This document shows positions 18,498-26,228 of a stretch of DNA of 64,000 bases, piece after piece. The DNA is from Flavobacterium urocaniciphilum (GTDB lineage: Bacteria; Bacteroidota; Bacteroidia; Flavobacteriales; Flavobacteriaceae), in assembly GCF_900110615.1 (NCBI RefSeq), contig NZ_FOEI01000001.1, forward strand, positions 62,001 through 126,000, in the 5' to 3' direction. The notes under the pieces were generated by a model. That model worked only from the letters and a program-made list of their open reading frames with translations, was not told where the DNA came from and made no database searches. The stretch's first letter is position 1; each line of letters opens with the position of its first letter. A program made the translations under genes and the position numbers.

Positions 18498-18505
18498 CAA
18501 AGTTA
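18498..18505 (-). promoter_or_regulatory. putative -7 box (TAACTTTG) of the pirin-DoxX operon
   Basis: The minus-strand TAACTTTG matches TAnnTTTG and sits 26 bases before the ATG of pirin copy 3. No clean -33 TTTG is found 19 bases further upstream. The outermost XRE half-site begins about 67 bases away. Confidence 0.55.
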
Positions 18506-18571
18506 CCACATAGTAAATTGGATATCGCTTAATGTAGATTAAGAAGTATTTTGAATTTACAATTTTTGTTA

Positions 18572-18646
18572 TGTGATTTTTTTTATGAAGAAATTTTGAA
18601 ATCACATTGTTTGTGATTTTATTTGTAATTAAAAATGTAAATCACA
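18572..18646. promoter_or_regulatory. symmetric four-half-site operator array of the XRE gene
   Basis: Four perfect 8-base half-sites occur in alternating orientation: TGTGATTT 18572-18579, AAATCACA 18599-18606, TGTGATTT 18612-18619 and AAATCACA 18639-18646. The gaps are 19, 5 and 19 bases, so the array is symmetric about 18609. The inner pair forms a 21-base inverted repeat lying exactly between the -33 and -7 elements of the XRE gene promoter. The last half-site ends 4 bases before its ATG. This is the expected geometry for autorepression by a dimeric HTH protein, here by the XRE protein encoded directly downstream (inference). Confidence 0.85.
18595..18625 (+). promoter_or_regulatory. promoter of the XRE gene (TTTG-N19-TTTATTTG)
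   Basis: -33 TTTG at 18595-18598, a 19-base spacer, and -7 TTTATTTG at 18618-18625 (one mismatch to TAnnTTTG). The spacer is filled by the inner AAATCACA/TGTGATTT palindrome, which overlaps the start of the -7 box. Confidence 0.6.
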
Positions 18647-18650
18647 AAAA

Positions 18651-19151
18651 ATGAAAACGTGTAAGTATTTTGGAATAAGTCAACTTGATTTAGCCAAGTT
18701 GTTAAAAGTTACGAAATCTCAAATAGGTATGTTTGAGATAGGCAAGCGAAGTTTACCTGTTGATGCGATGAATACATTGGCTGAAATATTAAAGTATTTT
18801 AAAGATCATTCAACTAGTTCGAAACGAATTATTACTAATTTGAAAACACAAGAAATTCAGAAAAAAATTGAGCTTGAAAAAGCGCTAAAGGAAAACAAAT
18901 ACAAACAATTACTTCTAGAAAGAAAAATGAAACAGGTTGAAAAAAAACAGCAATATAATATGGCTACAATGTGTTTCGTTGATTATTTAGAACAAAAGAA
19001 TATTGAAATAGATTTAGCAAAACAATTAGAGAAAAAAGCAACATTAGAATTAAGTAAAAATGGAATGTCGAAATTAACCCAATATGAAATTGAAATTATC
19101 GGCTTACAAGCTATGGAAAAAGCCATTTTAGAATTTTTGAATGAAAAATGA
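18651..19151 (+). CDS. XRE-type helix-turn-helix regulator with coiled-coil tail
   Basis: A 166-residue protein. Residues 1-50 form an XRE/Cro-type HTH (GISQLDLAKLLKVTKSQIGMFEIGKRSLP). Residues about 60-105 are charged and probably coiled coil; the C-terminal third is helical without recognised family. The frame is closed by an in-frame TAA 21 bases upstream (18630-18632), so the ATG at 18651 is secure. The gene is preceded by a four-half-site operator array and is divergent from the pirin operon; both facts suggest a local, autoregulated repressor (inference). A 10-bp hairpin follows the stop after 6 bases. Confidence 0.82.
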   Translation: MKTCKYFGISQLDLAKLLKVTKSQIGMFEIGKRSLPVDAMNTLAEILKYFKDHSTSSKRIITNLKTQEIQKKIELEKALKENKYKQLLLERKMKQVEKKQQYNMATMCFVDYLEQKNIEIDLAKQLEKKATLELSKNGMSKLTQYEIEIIGLQAMEKAILEFLNEK

Positions 19152-19157
19152 ATTTAA

Positions 19158-19190
19158 GGCTATTTTATTTGCAACTTCTTTAAAATAGTC
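19158..19190. terminator. hairpin after XRE gene, overlapping the wzm promoter
   Basis: A 10-bp stem (19158-19167 with 19181-19190, one G-T pair) encloses a 13-base loop and begins 6 bases after the XRE stop codon. The sequence after it is T-rich but is also the -7 box of the next promoter. It may act as terminator, as an operator, or as both. Confidence 0.5.
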
Positions 19191-19198
19191 TAATTTTG
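19168..19198 (+). promoter_or_regulatory. promoter of the wzm-wzt region (TTTG-N19-TAATTTTG)
   Basis: -33 TTTG at 19168-19171, a 19-base spacer, and -7 TAATTTTG at 19191-19198 match the Bacteroidetes consensus exactly. The leader to the wzm ATG is about 95 bases. The -33 element sits in the loop of the preceding hairpin. Confidence 0.75.
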
Positions 19199-19299
19199 AA
19201 GATTGGTTAAAGTCTTTGTTTTTGTGTGTAAAAGACATATATTACAAAACTTTTATTAGGCAATTAATTTGCTGCAAAATCGGAATTAAAAAACTATAA

Positions 19300-20157
19300 A
19301 TGAAAGAAAAACTAATAAATACTTCTGAATGGGATACTGTTATAGAATCCAAACATTCTCTTTTTGATATTAATTTTAAAGAGTTGTGGCATTATAGAGA
19401 TTTATTAGTGTTGTTTGTAAAAAGAGATTTTGTAACGGTTTATAAACAGACCATTTTAGGTCCACTTTGGTTTTTCATTCAGCCCTTATTAACAACCATA
19501 ACTTTTACTGTAATTTTTGGAAATGTAGCTCAACTTTCAACTGATGGTGCGCCAAAATTAATTTTTTACATGGCCGGAATTACCTTATGGAATTATTTTT
19601 CCACTTGTTTAACAACGGTTTCAGGGGTTTTTAATGCCAATGCTGGAATATTTGGCAAGGTATATTTTCCAAGATTAATAATGCCGTTAACAATTGTGAT
19701 TTCCAATTTGATGAAATTTGGAGTGCAATTTTTATTATTTATTTGTTTTGTTGTTTATTATTCAATGAACAATCAGATTACTCCAAATAGTTGGATGTTA
19801 TTAACGCCAATTATTATCATATTAATGGCGTTAATTTCAATGGGAATTGGACTTATTTTGTCTTCGATGACCACAAAATATAAAGATTTGAATCAATTAA
19901 TAAGTTTTGGAATTCAATTATTTATGTATGCTACACCAGTAATTTATCCAAGTTCATCAGTTCCAGAAAATTTCAAATGGGTTTTAGATTGGAACCCTTT
20001 GGTAGCCTTGTTTGATTACATGCGTTTTGCTTATATGGGAATAGGAACTTTTAATATGTACGATTTATTATATCCAACAATTTTCTCAATTGTCATTTTG
20101 ATGATTGGAATTTTAGTGTTTAATAAAACACAAAAAACGTTTATGGATACGGTGTAG
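19300..20157 (+). CDS. wzm: Wzm-type ABC exporter permease
   Basis: A 285-residue ABC-2 permease with about six transmembrane helices. The amphipathic N-terminus (FKELWHYRDLLVLFVKRDFV), KQTILGPLWFFIQPLL near residue 48, and NPLVALFDYMRFAYMG near 230 are typical of polysaccharide exporters of the Wzm/TagG class. It pairs with the Wzt ATPase encoded at 20854-22131 to move an undecaprenyl-linked glycan across the inner membrane. Unusually, a tandem repeat and a four-helix-bundle gene lie between the two. Its own promoter is visible at 19168-19198. Confidence 0.93.
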   Translation: MKEKLINTSEWDTVIESKHSLFDINFKELWHYRDLLVLFVKRDFVTVYKQTILGPLWFFIQPLLTTITFTVIFGNVAQLSTDGAPKLIFYMAGITLWNYFSTCLTTVSGVFNANAGIFGKVYFPRLIMPLTIVISNLMKFGVQFLLFICFVVYYSMNNQITPNSWMLLTPIIIILMALISMGIGLILSSMTTKYKDLNQLISFGIQLFMYATPVIYPSSSVPENFKWVLDWNPLVALFDYMRFAYMGIGTFNMYDLLYPTIFSIVILMIGILVFNKTQKTFMDTV

Positions 20158-20345
20158 TGAAACGTGAAACGGTATTCGTGAAACGTGAATAGTGAAACGT
20201 GAATAGTGAAACGATATTCGTGAAACGTGAAATGGTGTTTTGTGAAGCGTGAATAGTGAAACGATATTCGTGAAATGTGAAATGGTGTTTGTAAAACGTG
20301 AATAGTGAAACGATATTCGTGAAACTTGAATAAAGAAAACTGAAT
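20158..20345. repeat. degenerate GTGAAACG-type tandem repeat
   Basis: Directly after the wzm stop, about 190 bases consist of GTGAAACG, GTGAATA and CGATATTCG blocks. A period of about 50 bases is clear: 20201-20250, 20251-20299 and a partial third unit from 20300 each start GAATAGTGAAACGATATTCG. Shorter copies precede it. An open frame on the minus strand across it is an artefact of the repeat. Such repeats are often seen beside four-helix-bundle genes in Bacteroidetes, and one follows here. The rest of the gap up to 20402 shows nothing recognisable. Confidence 0.85.
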
Positions 20346-20402
20346 CGGAATTGTGAAATAATATTTCGAAACTAGATTCAAATTATAAAAAAGTAGAGGT
20401 TA

Positions 20403-20759
20403 ATGGAACATAAAAATCTAGATGTTTGGAAAAAGAGTATGGATTTAGTAGAATCAATTTACAAAATGACACAAACTTTTCCTGAATCTGAAAAGTTTGG
20501 TTTGATAAATCAAATGCGTAGAGCTGCTGTTTCAATTCCCTCAAATATTGCTGAAGGTTCAGCTAGAAAAGGAGATAAAGAACTAATTCAGTTTTTGTAT
20601 ATTGCACTAGGTTCAATCGCAGAATTGGAAACACAATACATGATTGCTGTTAGATTACAGTTTGTTAATAAAGATGAAGAAATGGAGGAGATGATTTTAA
20701 ACGTGAAGAAAATGTTACTCGGATTTAAAAATTATGTGGGTAAGAAAATTGAGTCTTGA
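20403..20759 (+). CDS. four-helix-bundle protein (23S rRNA intervening-sequence family)
   Basis: A 118-residue helical protein that matches the family first found inside 23S rRNA intervening sequences and related to the Avd accessory protein of diversity-generating retroelements. Characteristic segments are LDVWKKSMDLV near residue 5, FGLINQMRRAAVSIPSNIAEG near 32 and LGSIAELETQ near 69. The function of free-standing copies is unknown. It sits between wzm and wzt, with GTGAAACG-type repeats before and a 14-base tandem repeat after it, which suggests insertion as a unit. No reverse transcriptase gene is present nearby, so a retroelement role is unlikely. Confidence 0.88.
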   Translation: MEHKNLDVWKKSMDLVESIYKMTQTFPESEKFGLINQMRRAAVSIPSNIAEGSARKGDKELIQFLYIALGSIAELETQYMIAVRLQFVNKDEEMEEMILNVKKMLLGFKNYVGKKIES

Positions 20760-20812
20760 AAAGTAAACTAGTCGAAAAATATTTGTGAAAAGTGAAACAA
20801 AATTTCAAATTT

Positions 20813-20840
20813 CGATTCACTAAATCCGATTCACTAAATC
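20813..20840. repeat. 14-base direct repeat, two copies
   Basis: CGATTCACTAAATC occurs twice in tandem (20813-20826, 20827-20840) and a third copy begins (CGA). It ends 13 bases before the wzt ATG. It may be the reverse-orientation counterpart of the repeat on the other side of the four-helix-bundle gene. Confidence 0.7.
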
Positions 20841-20853
20841 CGAAACAAAAAGA

Positions 20854-22131
20854 ATGAGTAAAGTAGTTATAAAAGCGGAAAATATATCTAAACAATATCG
20901 TTTAGGACTTGTAGGAACAGGTACTGTTAAAGACGATATGAAGAGATTGTGGTATAAATTACGCGGTCAAGAAGATCCTTTTTTGAAAGTTGGTGAAGCT
21001 AATGACAGAAGTAAAAAAGGAGATAGTGATTATGTTTGGTCATTAAAAGATATCAATTTTGAGATTAACCAAGGTGATTCTGTTGGTATCATTGGTAGAA
21101 ATGGTGCAGGTAAATCTACTTTATTAAAAATATTAAGTCAAGTTACACAACCCACAACAGGTAAAATTTATACTAAAGGTAGAATTGCTTCTTTGTTAGA
21201 AGTTGGTACGGGTTTCCATCCAGAATTAACTGGTAGAGAAAATATATTTTTAAACGGTGCCATTTTAGGTATGCGTAAGCATGAAATCACTCGAAAGTTA
21301 GACGAAATTATTGCCTTTTCTGGAGTGGAACGTTATATTGATACTCCAGTAAAACGTTATTCTTCAGGAATGTATGTGCGATTAGCCTTTGCTGTTGCGG
21401 CACATTTAGAATCAGAAATATTAATTGTTGATGAAGTTTTAGCTGTTGGTGATGCCGACTTTCAAAAGAAATGTTTAGGTAAAATGAACGATGTAAGCAA
21501 AGGTGAAGGAAGAACTATTTTGTTTGTGAGTCATAATATGTCAGCGGTTAAAAACTTGTGTAACAAAGGGATTGTTTTGGATAAGGGTTCTACTTTATTT
21601 AGTGGAGATGTGAATAAGTCATTAGAGTTTTATTTGTCTAGTCTAAATAATTCTTTCTTTGAAAATCCTAAAATTAATGTTGATATTAAAGAATCTAAAG
21701 GGCCTAAAATTTTAAAATGCGAAATAAAAAGTGGAGTAAACAATAACTTATCTAGTTTTTATGATGCTGGAGATTTTTTGCAAGTAAGTTTGTCTATAAA
21801 ACCAGATATGAATGAAACCAGAGAATATTCAGTTGTTTGGTTTATTTATAATCTCGCAGATGAAGAAGTTGCAGTTTGTTCAAGTTGGAAAATGAATAAT
21901 AAGAGTTTTAATTCTTTAGATACAGAGATAAAATTTAAAATTGATACGTTAGGATTGTTAACTGGAGAATATTATCTCCGCTTTGTATTACATGTTCCAG
22001 GCGATGTTAATTTTGAAGATTGGAATAATGCAATTAATTTCAAAATAGTTCAACACGATATAAATAAAACGGGGTTCGAGTATACATCAATTTGGAATCC
22101 AAAAACTTTTTTGAAAACAGAATGGTTATAA
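20854..22131 (+). CDS. wzt: Wzt-type ABC exporter ATPase with C-terminal glycan-binding domain
   Basis: A 425-residue protein. The N-terminal 250 residues are an ABC ATPase: Walker A GRNGAGKST near 81, signature YSSGMYVRLAFA near 168, Walker B ILIVDEVLAVGDAD near 190 and H-loop FVSHNM near 225. Residues about 260-425 are a beta-rich Wzt C-terminal domain, which in the O9a-type exporters recognises the modified end of the finished chain. Its presence suggests that the exported glycan carries a terminal cap. It pairs with wzm; the next gene overlaps its 3' end by 10 bases. Confidence 0.94.
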   Translation: MSKVVIKAENISKQYRLGLVGTGTVKDDMKRLWYKLRGQEDPFLKVGEANDRSKKGDSDYVWSLKDINFEINQGDSVGIIGRNGAGKSTLLKILSQVTQPTTGKIYTKGRIASLLEVGTGFHPELTGRENIFLNGAILGMRKHEITRKLDEIIAFSGVERYIDTPVKRYSSGMYVRLAFAVAAHLESEILIVDEVLAVGDADFQKKCLGKMNDVSKGEGRTILFVSHNMSAVKNLCNKGIVLDKGSTLFSGDVNKSLEFYLSSLNNSFFENPKINVDIKESKGPKILKCEIKSGVNNNLSSFYDAGDFLQVSLSIKPDMNETREYSVVWFIYNLADEEVAVCSSWKMNNKSFNSLDTEIKFKIDTLGLLTGEYYLRFVLHVPGDVNFEDWNNAINFKIVQHDINKTGFEYTSIWNPKTFLKTEWL

Positions 22132-22988
22132 AGAAATATATAAAAAAAATTCTAGTAAAATTAAAAATTATTAGACCTAAAAAGACCTGGCATATTGTAT
22201 CGGAAAGTGAAAAGAAATCACTAAAAAATAAGGTAAAATTAGTTAAGGCAAAAAATACATTAGAAGAAATTAAGCAAACTATTGAACAAAAAAGAAAAGG
22301 TGCTTATTTAAGGTTTGGAGATGGAGATGTTTATTTGTTATTAGGCTTAAATGATTTACTTCAAAAAAGTGACAAAAAGCTTTCATCTGAAATGAAGGAA
22401 ACTTTTAATTTGAATATTGGAGTTCTTCATAAAGCATTAGCTATTAACTCAAATTTTTTTGGGTTTGAGCCCGGAATGGTCGAAAATATGCATCTGGTTT
22501 CTGATAATGACGCTTTGAAATATTATTGGGCAACAAAAAAATATTTTAAAGATAAAAATGTTTACAGTCCAGTAGCTTTACATTATACAGCTGCTTTTGA
22601 TGAAGATTTTTGTGTAGATTTTCTGAAGTTTTTGAAGAAATCAAATCCCATTTTCGTTGGGAATGAATTTATAAAGCCAGATTTAGTAAACACTTTATTT
22701 GGAAGTACGCACATTAAAACACCATCAAGAGATGCTTATAGCAACATTGATGTAATTGAGAAAGATTTAATTGAAGCCTTAAATCACGATAAGGAAAATT
22801 TTCGTGTTGTAGTGGTTGCAATGGGTTGTTCAGGAAGGATACTTCAAAAGAGAATTCTTAAAAAAGGGTATAACGTTTATTTATTCGATTTTGGAAGTTT
22901 ATTAGATGCTTTTAATGGAGAAAACTCTAGATTGTGGATAGATATAGTTGGTAGTGACAAGTTAATCCAAATGTTAAACAATATCTAA
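22122..22988 (+). CDS. GT-D fold (DUF1792-like) putative glycosyltransferase
   Basis: A 288-residue protein. The segment YLRFGDGDVYLLLG near residue 62 matches the conserved RFGDGE-type motif of the GT-D glycosyltransferase fold (DUF1792), characterised in streptococcal serine-rich adhesin glycosylation. Further support is the VVVVAMGCSGRILQKRI segment near 230, a Rossmann-like strand and loop. The ATG at 22122 overlaps the wzt stop by 10 bases; an earlier ATG at 22092 would overlap by 40. Tight linkage to wzt makes a chain-capping or terminal transfer role possible (inference). The substrate is unknown. Confidence 0.7.
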   Translation: MVIKKYIKKILVKLKIIRPKKTWHIVSESEKKSLKNKVKLVKAKNTLEEIKQTIEQKRKGAYLRFGDGDVYLLLGLNDLLQKSDKKLSSEMKETFNLNIGVLHKALAINSNFFGFEPGMVENMHLVSDNDALKYYWATKKYFKDKNVYSPVALHYTAAFDEDFCVDFLKFLKKSNPIFVGNEFIKPDLVNTLFGSTHIKTPSRDAYSNIDVIEKDLIEALNHDKENFRVVVVAMGCSGRILQKRILKKGYNVYLFDFGSLLDAFNGENSRLWIDIVGSDKLIQMLNNI

Positions 22989-23010
22989 GTTGATATAAAA
23001 TTTTAGAAAA

Positions 23011-23919
23011 TTGAAAGTAATTACAGTTATAGTAACTTATAATGGAACTAGATGGATTGAGAAGTGTTTACAAAACATTGTTAATCAATGTGAAGTAATT
23101 GTGGTAGATAATAATTCAACAGATAATACAGTTGAGTTAATCACAAAAAAATTTCCTCAAGTTCAAATTCTCCTTCAAGATAAAAATTGGGGCTTCGGTG
23201 TAGCTAATAATATTGGTATTTCTCATGCATTAAAACTTGGTGCTGATGCTGTGTTTTTATTAAATCAAGATGCATACGCCCAAGAAAAATGTATTGAAAA
23301 TCTAATAACTGTTTGTGAAAAAAATCCTGAATATGGAATAATTTCACCTGTTCATTTAAATGGAGATGGAACAGCACTAGATTATACATTTCAAAAAATA
23401 ACATATATGTCAAATATAATTTCTGACTTAATTTTTAAAAATGAATCAGATTTGATGTATGAAAATACTTTTGTTAATGCAGCTGCTTGGCTACTGCCCA
23501 AAAAGACTTTACTTACTGTAGGTGGATTTGATCCTCTGTTTTTTTTATATGGTGAAGATGATAATTATTGTCAAAGGGTTTTATATCATGGTTTAAAAAT
23601 TGGAATAACAACAAAATCTGTGATATTTCACGATAGTAAAAATGATAATTATCAAGGAGGAACAATAGGAAGCGATAAATATTATAGACAATTTATTAAT
23701 GGGCTTAATGTCGTTTATGCCGATGTTAACAAACAAATGTCTAATAAAATTTACAGACTCAAATTGCACATGATTAAGAAAATATTAATTAATATTTTAC
23801 AATTAAAATTTAAAGATGTGTCAATCTTAATAAAGAAAATAAAATTAATAGATTCTAAAGCAATAAAAAATAGTGTGGTTATAAATAGCAAACCGCATCA
23901 TAATTATTTAGAGTTTTAA
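23011..23919 (+). CDS. glycosyltransferase family 2 (rhamnosyltransferase-like)
   Basis: A 302-residue GT-A enzyme. It has the N-terminal VIVTYNGTRWIEKCL, DNNSTDNTVEL near residue 33, a substituted DXD region (LLNQDAYA) near 82, and GEDDNYCQR near 179, a pattern common in WbbL/rhamnosyltransferase-like members. The start is TTG at 23011; the first in-frame ATG would remove the nucleotide-binding strand. It follows the GT-D gene after 22 bases and precedes an acyltransferase gene by 13. The donor sugar cannot be determined. Confidence 0.87.
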   Translation: MKVITVIVTYNGTRWIEKCLQNIVNQCEVIVVDNNSTDNTVELITKKFPQVQILLQDKNWGFGVANNIGISHALKLGADAVFLLNQDAYAQEKCIENLITVCEKNPEYGIISPVHLNGDGTALDYTFQKITYMSNIISDLIFKNESDLMYENTFVNAAAWLLPKKTLLTVGGFDPLFFLYGEDDNYCQRVLYHGLKIGITTKSVIFHDSKNDNYQGGTIGSDKYYRQFINGLNVVYADVNKQMSNKIYRLKLHMIKKILINILQLKFKDVSILIKKIKLIDSKAIKNSVVINSKPHHNYLEF

Positions 23920-23932
23920 GCCATTTTTAAGA

Positions 23933-24952
23933 ATGATTAAATCAAAAAATGATTCTAGGAATAATTATGGCATTTCTCTTTTAAGAGTTTTAGCCACTTT
24001 ATCAGTTATTTTCATTCATGTTTCCGCACCAATTGTTGTTGAATTTGGGAAAATTTCAAATTTTAATTGGAATGTAGCGAACTTTTATGATAGTATCAGT
24101 CGATATGCTGTTCCTGTTTTTTTTATGATTAGTGGTTCTTTGTTATTAGGTAAAGAATTCGAGATTAAAGATTTCTTGAAAAAAAGATTAGGAAAAATAA
24201 TTCCACCTTTTTTATTTTGGTCTTTACTTTATTGCTTAACAAATAGATATATTTTTAATCATAAAACATTCAATATTTCTAAGATTGTAAGAGATGTTTT
24301 TTACGGAAGTGAATATCATTTGTGGTTTGTATTTGCTTTAATTGGCGTCTATTTAATTGCTCCTATTTTTCAAAAATGGATTCATTTTTCTAAACAAAAT
24401 GATATTAAATACTTTTTAATTATTTGGATATTAACCCTTTTTCTAACCATTCCAGGTGTAGCAATTTATTTTCCGAAAATAGATTTCACCTATTTTTCTG
24501 GATTTATAGGATATTTCATTTTAGGTTATTATTTGAAAATTTATGTTAAATGCCAAAATTGGTTTTCTTTTTTGTTAATTCTAATTGGACTTTCGGTTAC
24601 CATTTTTGGAACTTATTTTATGACTAACAAAAACAATGAGTTCTACTATTATTTTTATGAGTATTTAAGTCTAAATACTTTAATGGTTTGTATTGGTATT
24701 TTTATGATTTTTAAAAAAATTGATAATATTAATGATAAATTTAAACCCATAATTTCGAAATTAAATGATTGTAGTTTTGGGATTTATCTTATTCATCCTT
24801 TGGTACTTAGTGTTTTTACAATTTTTGGTTTTAATAACTATTTTGTAAATCCAATAATTGATATTTTAATTGTGTCGTTAGCTTGTTTTTCTGTTAGCTT
24901 TATTGTGATTTATTTCATAAAAAAAATAAAAAACGGAAATCTAATTGCTTAA
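23933..24952 (+). CDS. acyltransferase 3 family membrane protein
   Basis: A 339-residue integral membrane protein with about ten hydrophobic helices. The start SLLRVLATLSVIFIHVSAP carries the conserved Arg and His of the acyltransferase-3 family, followed by FFMISGSLLLGKEF. The family uses acyl-CoA or a similar donor to O-acylate sugars on the periplasmic side or at the membrane. It probably O-acetylates a residue of the polysaccharide (inference). The gene lies in a compact run of glycosyltransferase genes on the same strand. Confidence 0.87.
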   Translation: MIKSKNDSRNNYGISLLRVLATLSVIFIHVSAPIVVEFGKISNFNWNVANFYDSISRYAVPVFFMISGSLLLGKEFEIKDFLKKRLGKIIPPFLFWSLLYCLTNRYIFNHKTFNISKIVRDVFYGSEYHLWFVFALIGVYLIAPIFQKWIHFSKQNDIKYFLIIWILTLFLTIPGVAIYFPKIDFTYFSGFIGYFILGYYLKIYVKCQNWFSFLLILIGLSVTIFGTYFMTNKNNEFYYYFYEYLSLNTLMVCIGIFMIFKKIDNINDKFKPIISKLNDCSFGIYLIHPLVLSVFTIFGFNNYFVNPIIDILIVSLACFSVSFIVIYFIKKIKNGNLIA

Positions 24953-24960
24953 AATTAATC

Positions 24961-26217
24961 ATGAAGATTCAGGAAAATAGAAAAACCAAAAAGACAATTG
25001 TTTTTAAGATTAATGAGTTTCCTCATGTATCTGAAACATTTATTATTGCACAAATAATAATGGCTATACAGCTTAATTATGAAGTAAAGATTTTGGTTTC
25101 TAAGGTATTAGATTTTAAGAAAAATTTGCAAGAAGAATTAATTTTAAAGCATAAATTAAATGAATTAATTATTGTTGAAGATGTAAAAAATCCTAAAAAT
25201 AAAATAATTAGATTTTTAAAAATTTTCTATCTATTTGCCTTAAACATAAGTAGTGTAAAAGATATTCTTAATTTTTATAAATTTCAAAAAGAAAAAAGTG
25301 TTAGTTGGATTTTTTATTGGGATTTCTATCAGCAATTTAATAATGTGAACACTATTTTTCATATTCAATATGGTAATAATAAGTTCCCAATTGATGTATT
25401 AAAAGCAAAATGTAATTTTAAAGCAAAAGTAATTACTACTTTTCATGGTCATGATGCATTTTTTCCATTGAATGGTTATATTCCTAACAATGGTTATTAT
25501 AATTTATTGTTTGAAAGTGCTAATATAATCACAGCAAATACAAAATATTTAGGAGATAAAATTGAAGAATTAGGTTGTTCAGTAAATAAATTGAAACTTG
25601 TTCCAGTAGGAGTTGATACAGATTATTTTAATCCATCAAATAAGGAGCAATATAAAAATCCTATTTTAAAATTAATTAATGTAGGAAGATTGGATCCAGT
25701 AAAAGGACAGAAATATCTTATTGAAATCGTTAATCAAATTATTAAAAATGATGTTAAAGTTCATTTAGATATTGTTGGTGAAGGTGAAGAAAGAAGCAAC
25801 TTAGAACAATTAATTCAACAATATAATTTGTCGGATAGTATTAAACTTGTTGGAAAAAAGACACAGTCTGAAATAAAAGAAATGTATTTAAATTCAGATT
25901 TATATATTTTTGTCGCCGTTCCTTTACCAGATGGGAGAAGAGAAACACAAGGTTTAGCAACTTTAGAAGCTCAAGCTTGTGGTCTTCCGGTAATTGCATA
26001 TAATTCAGGTGGTGTTAAATACACGATAAAAGAAAATGAAACCGGATTTTTATTCGATGAATTTGAAATAGATAAAGTCGTAAACAAGCTTTTGTTTTTA
26101 AATCAAAACAGAACTATAATTCAGGAAATGAGTCATAATTGTCATAAATTTGTTGCTGATAATTTTAGTCAAAATGTTATCAAAGAAAAATGGTCAATCA
26201 TTTATTCTAATTTATAA
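24961..26217 (+). CDS. glycosyltransferase family 4 (WcaL/AmsK-like)
   Basis: A 418-residue GT-B enzyme. FPHVSETFI near residue 20, TTFHGHDAF near 160, VPVGVDTDYFNP near 218, NVGRLDPVKGQKYL near 241 and the EX7E-like ETQGLATLEAQACGLP near 328 define a GT4 of the colanic-acid WcaL/AmsK type. It is full length, with both Rossmann halves intact. It starts 8 bases after the acyltransferase stop and ends 11 bases before the next GT2, so the operon is continuous. The acceptor and donor are unknown. Confidence 0.88.
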   Translation: MKIQENRKTKKTIVFKINEFPHVSETFIIAQIIMAIQLNYEVKILVSKVLDFKKNLQEELILKHKLNELIIVEDVKNPKNKIIRFLKIFYLFALNISSVKDILNFYKFQKEKSVSWIFYWDFYQQFNNVNTIFHIQYGNNKFPIDVLKAKCNFKAKVITTFHGHDAFFPLNGYIPNNGYYNLLFESANIITANTKYLGDKIEELGCSVNKLKLVPVGVDTDYFNPSNKEQYKNPILKLINVGRLDPVKGQKYLIEIVNQIIKNDVKVHLDIVGEGEERSNLEQLIQQYNLSDSIKLVGKKTQSEIKEMYLNSDLYIFVAVPLPDGRRETQGLATLEAQACGLPVIAYNSGGVKYTIKENETGFLFDEFEIDKVVNKLLFLNQNRTIIQEMSHNCHKFVADNFSQNVIKEKWSIIYSNL

Positions 26218-26228
26218 ATCAAGTTAAT

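Noticed and set aside
20158..20345. Possible CRISPR array
   Set aside because: The repeats are directly adjacent and degenerate, with no unique spacers of constant length and no cas genes nearby.
20031..20381. Open frame of 116 codons on the minus strand
   Set aside because: It runs across the GTGAAACG tandem repeat and the wzm 3' end; the encoded Phe/His/Thr-rich repeats are produced by the DNA repeat, and no start signal or homology is seen.
20403..20759. Diversity-generating retroelement accessory protein (Avd)
   Set aside because: The fold family is related, but there is no reverse transcriptase, template repeat or variable repeat in the window.
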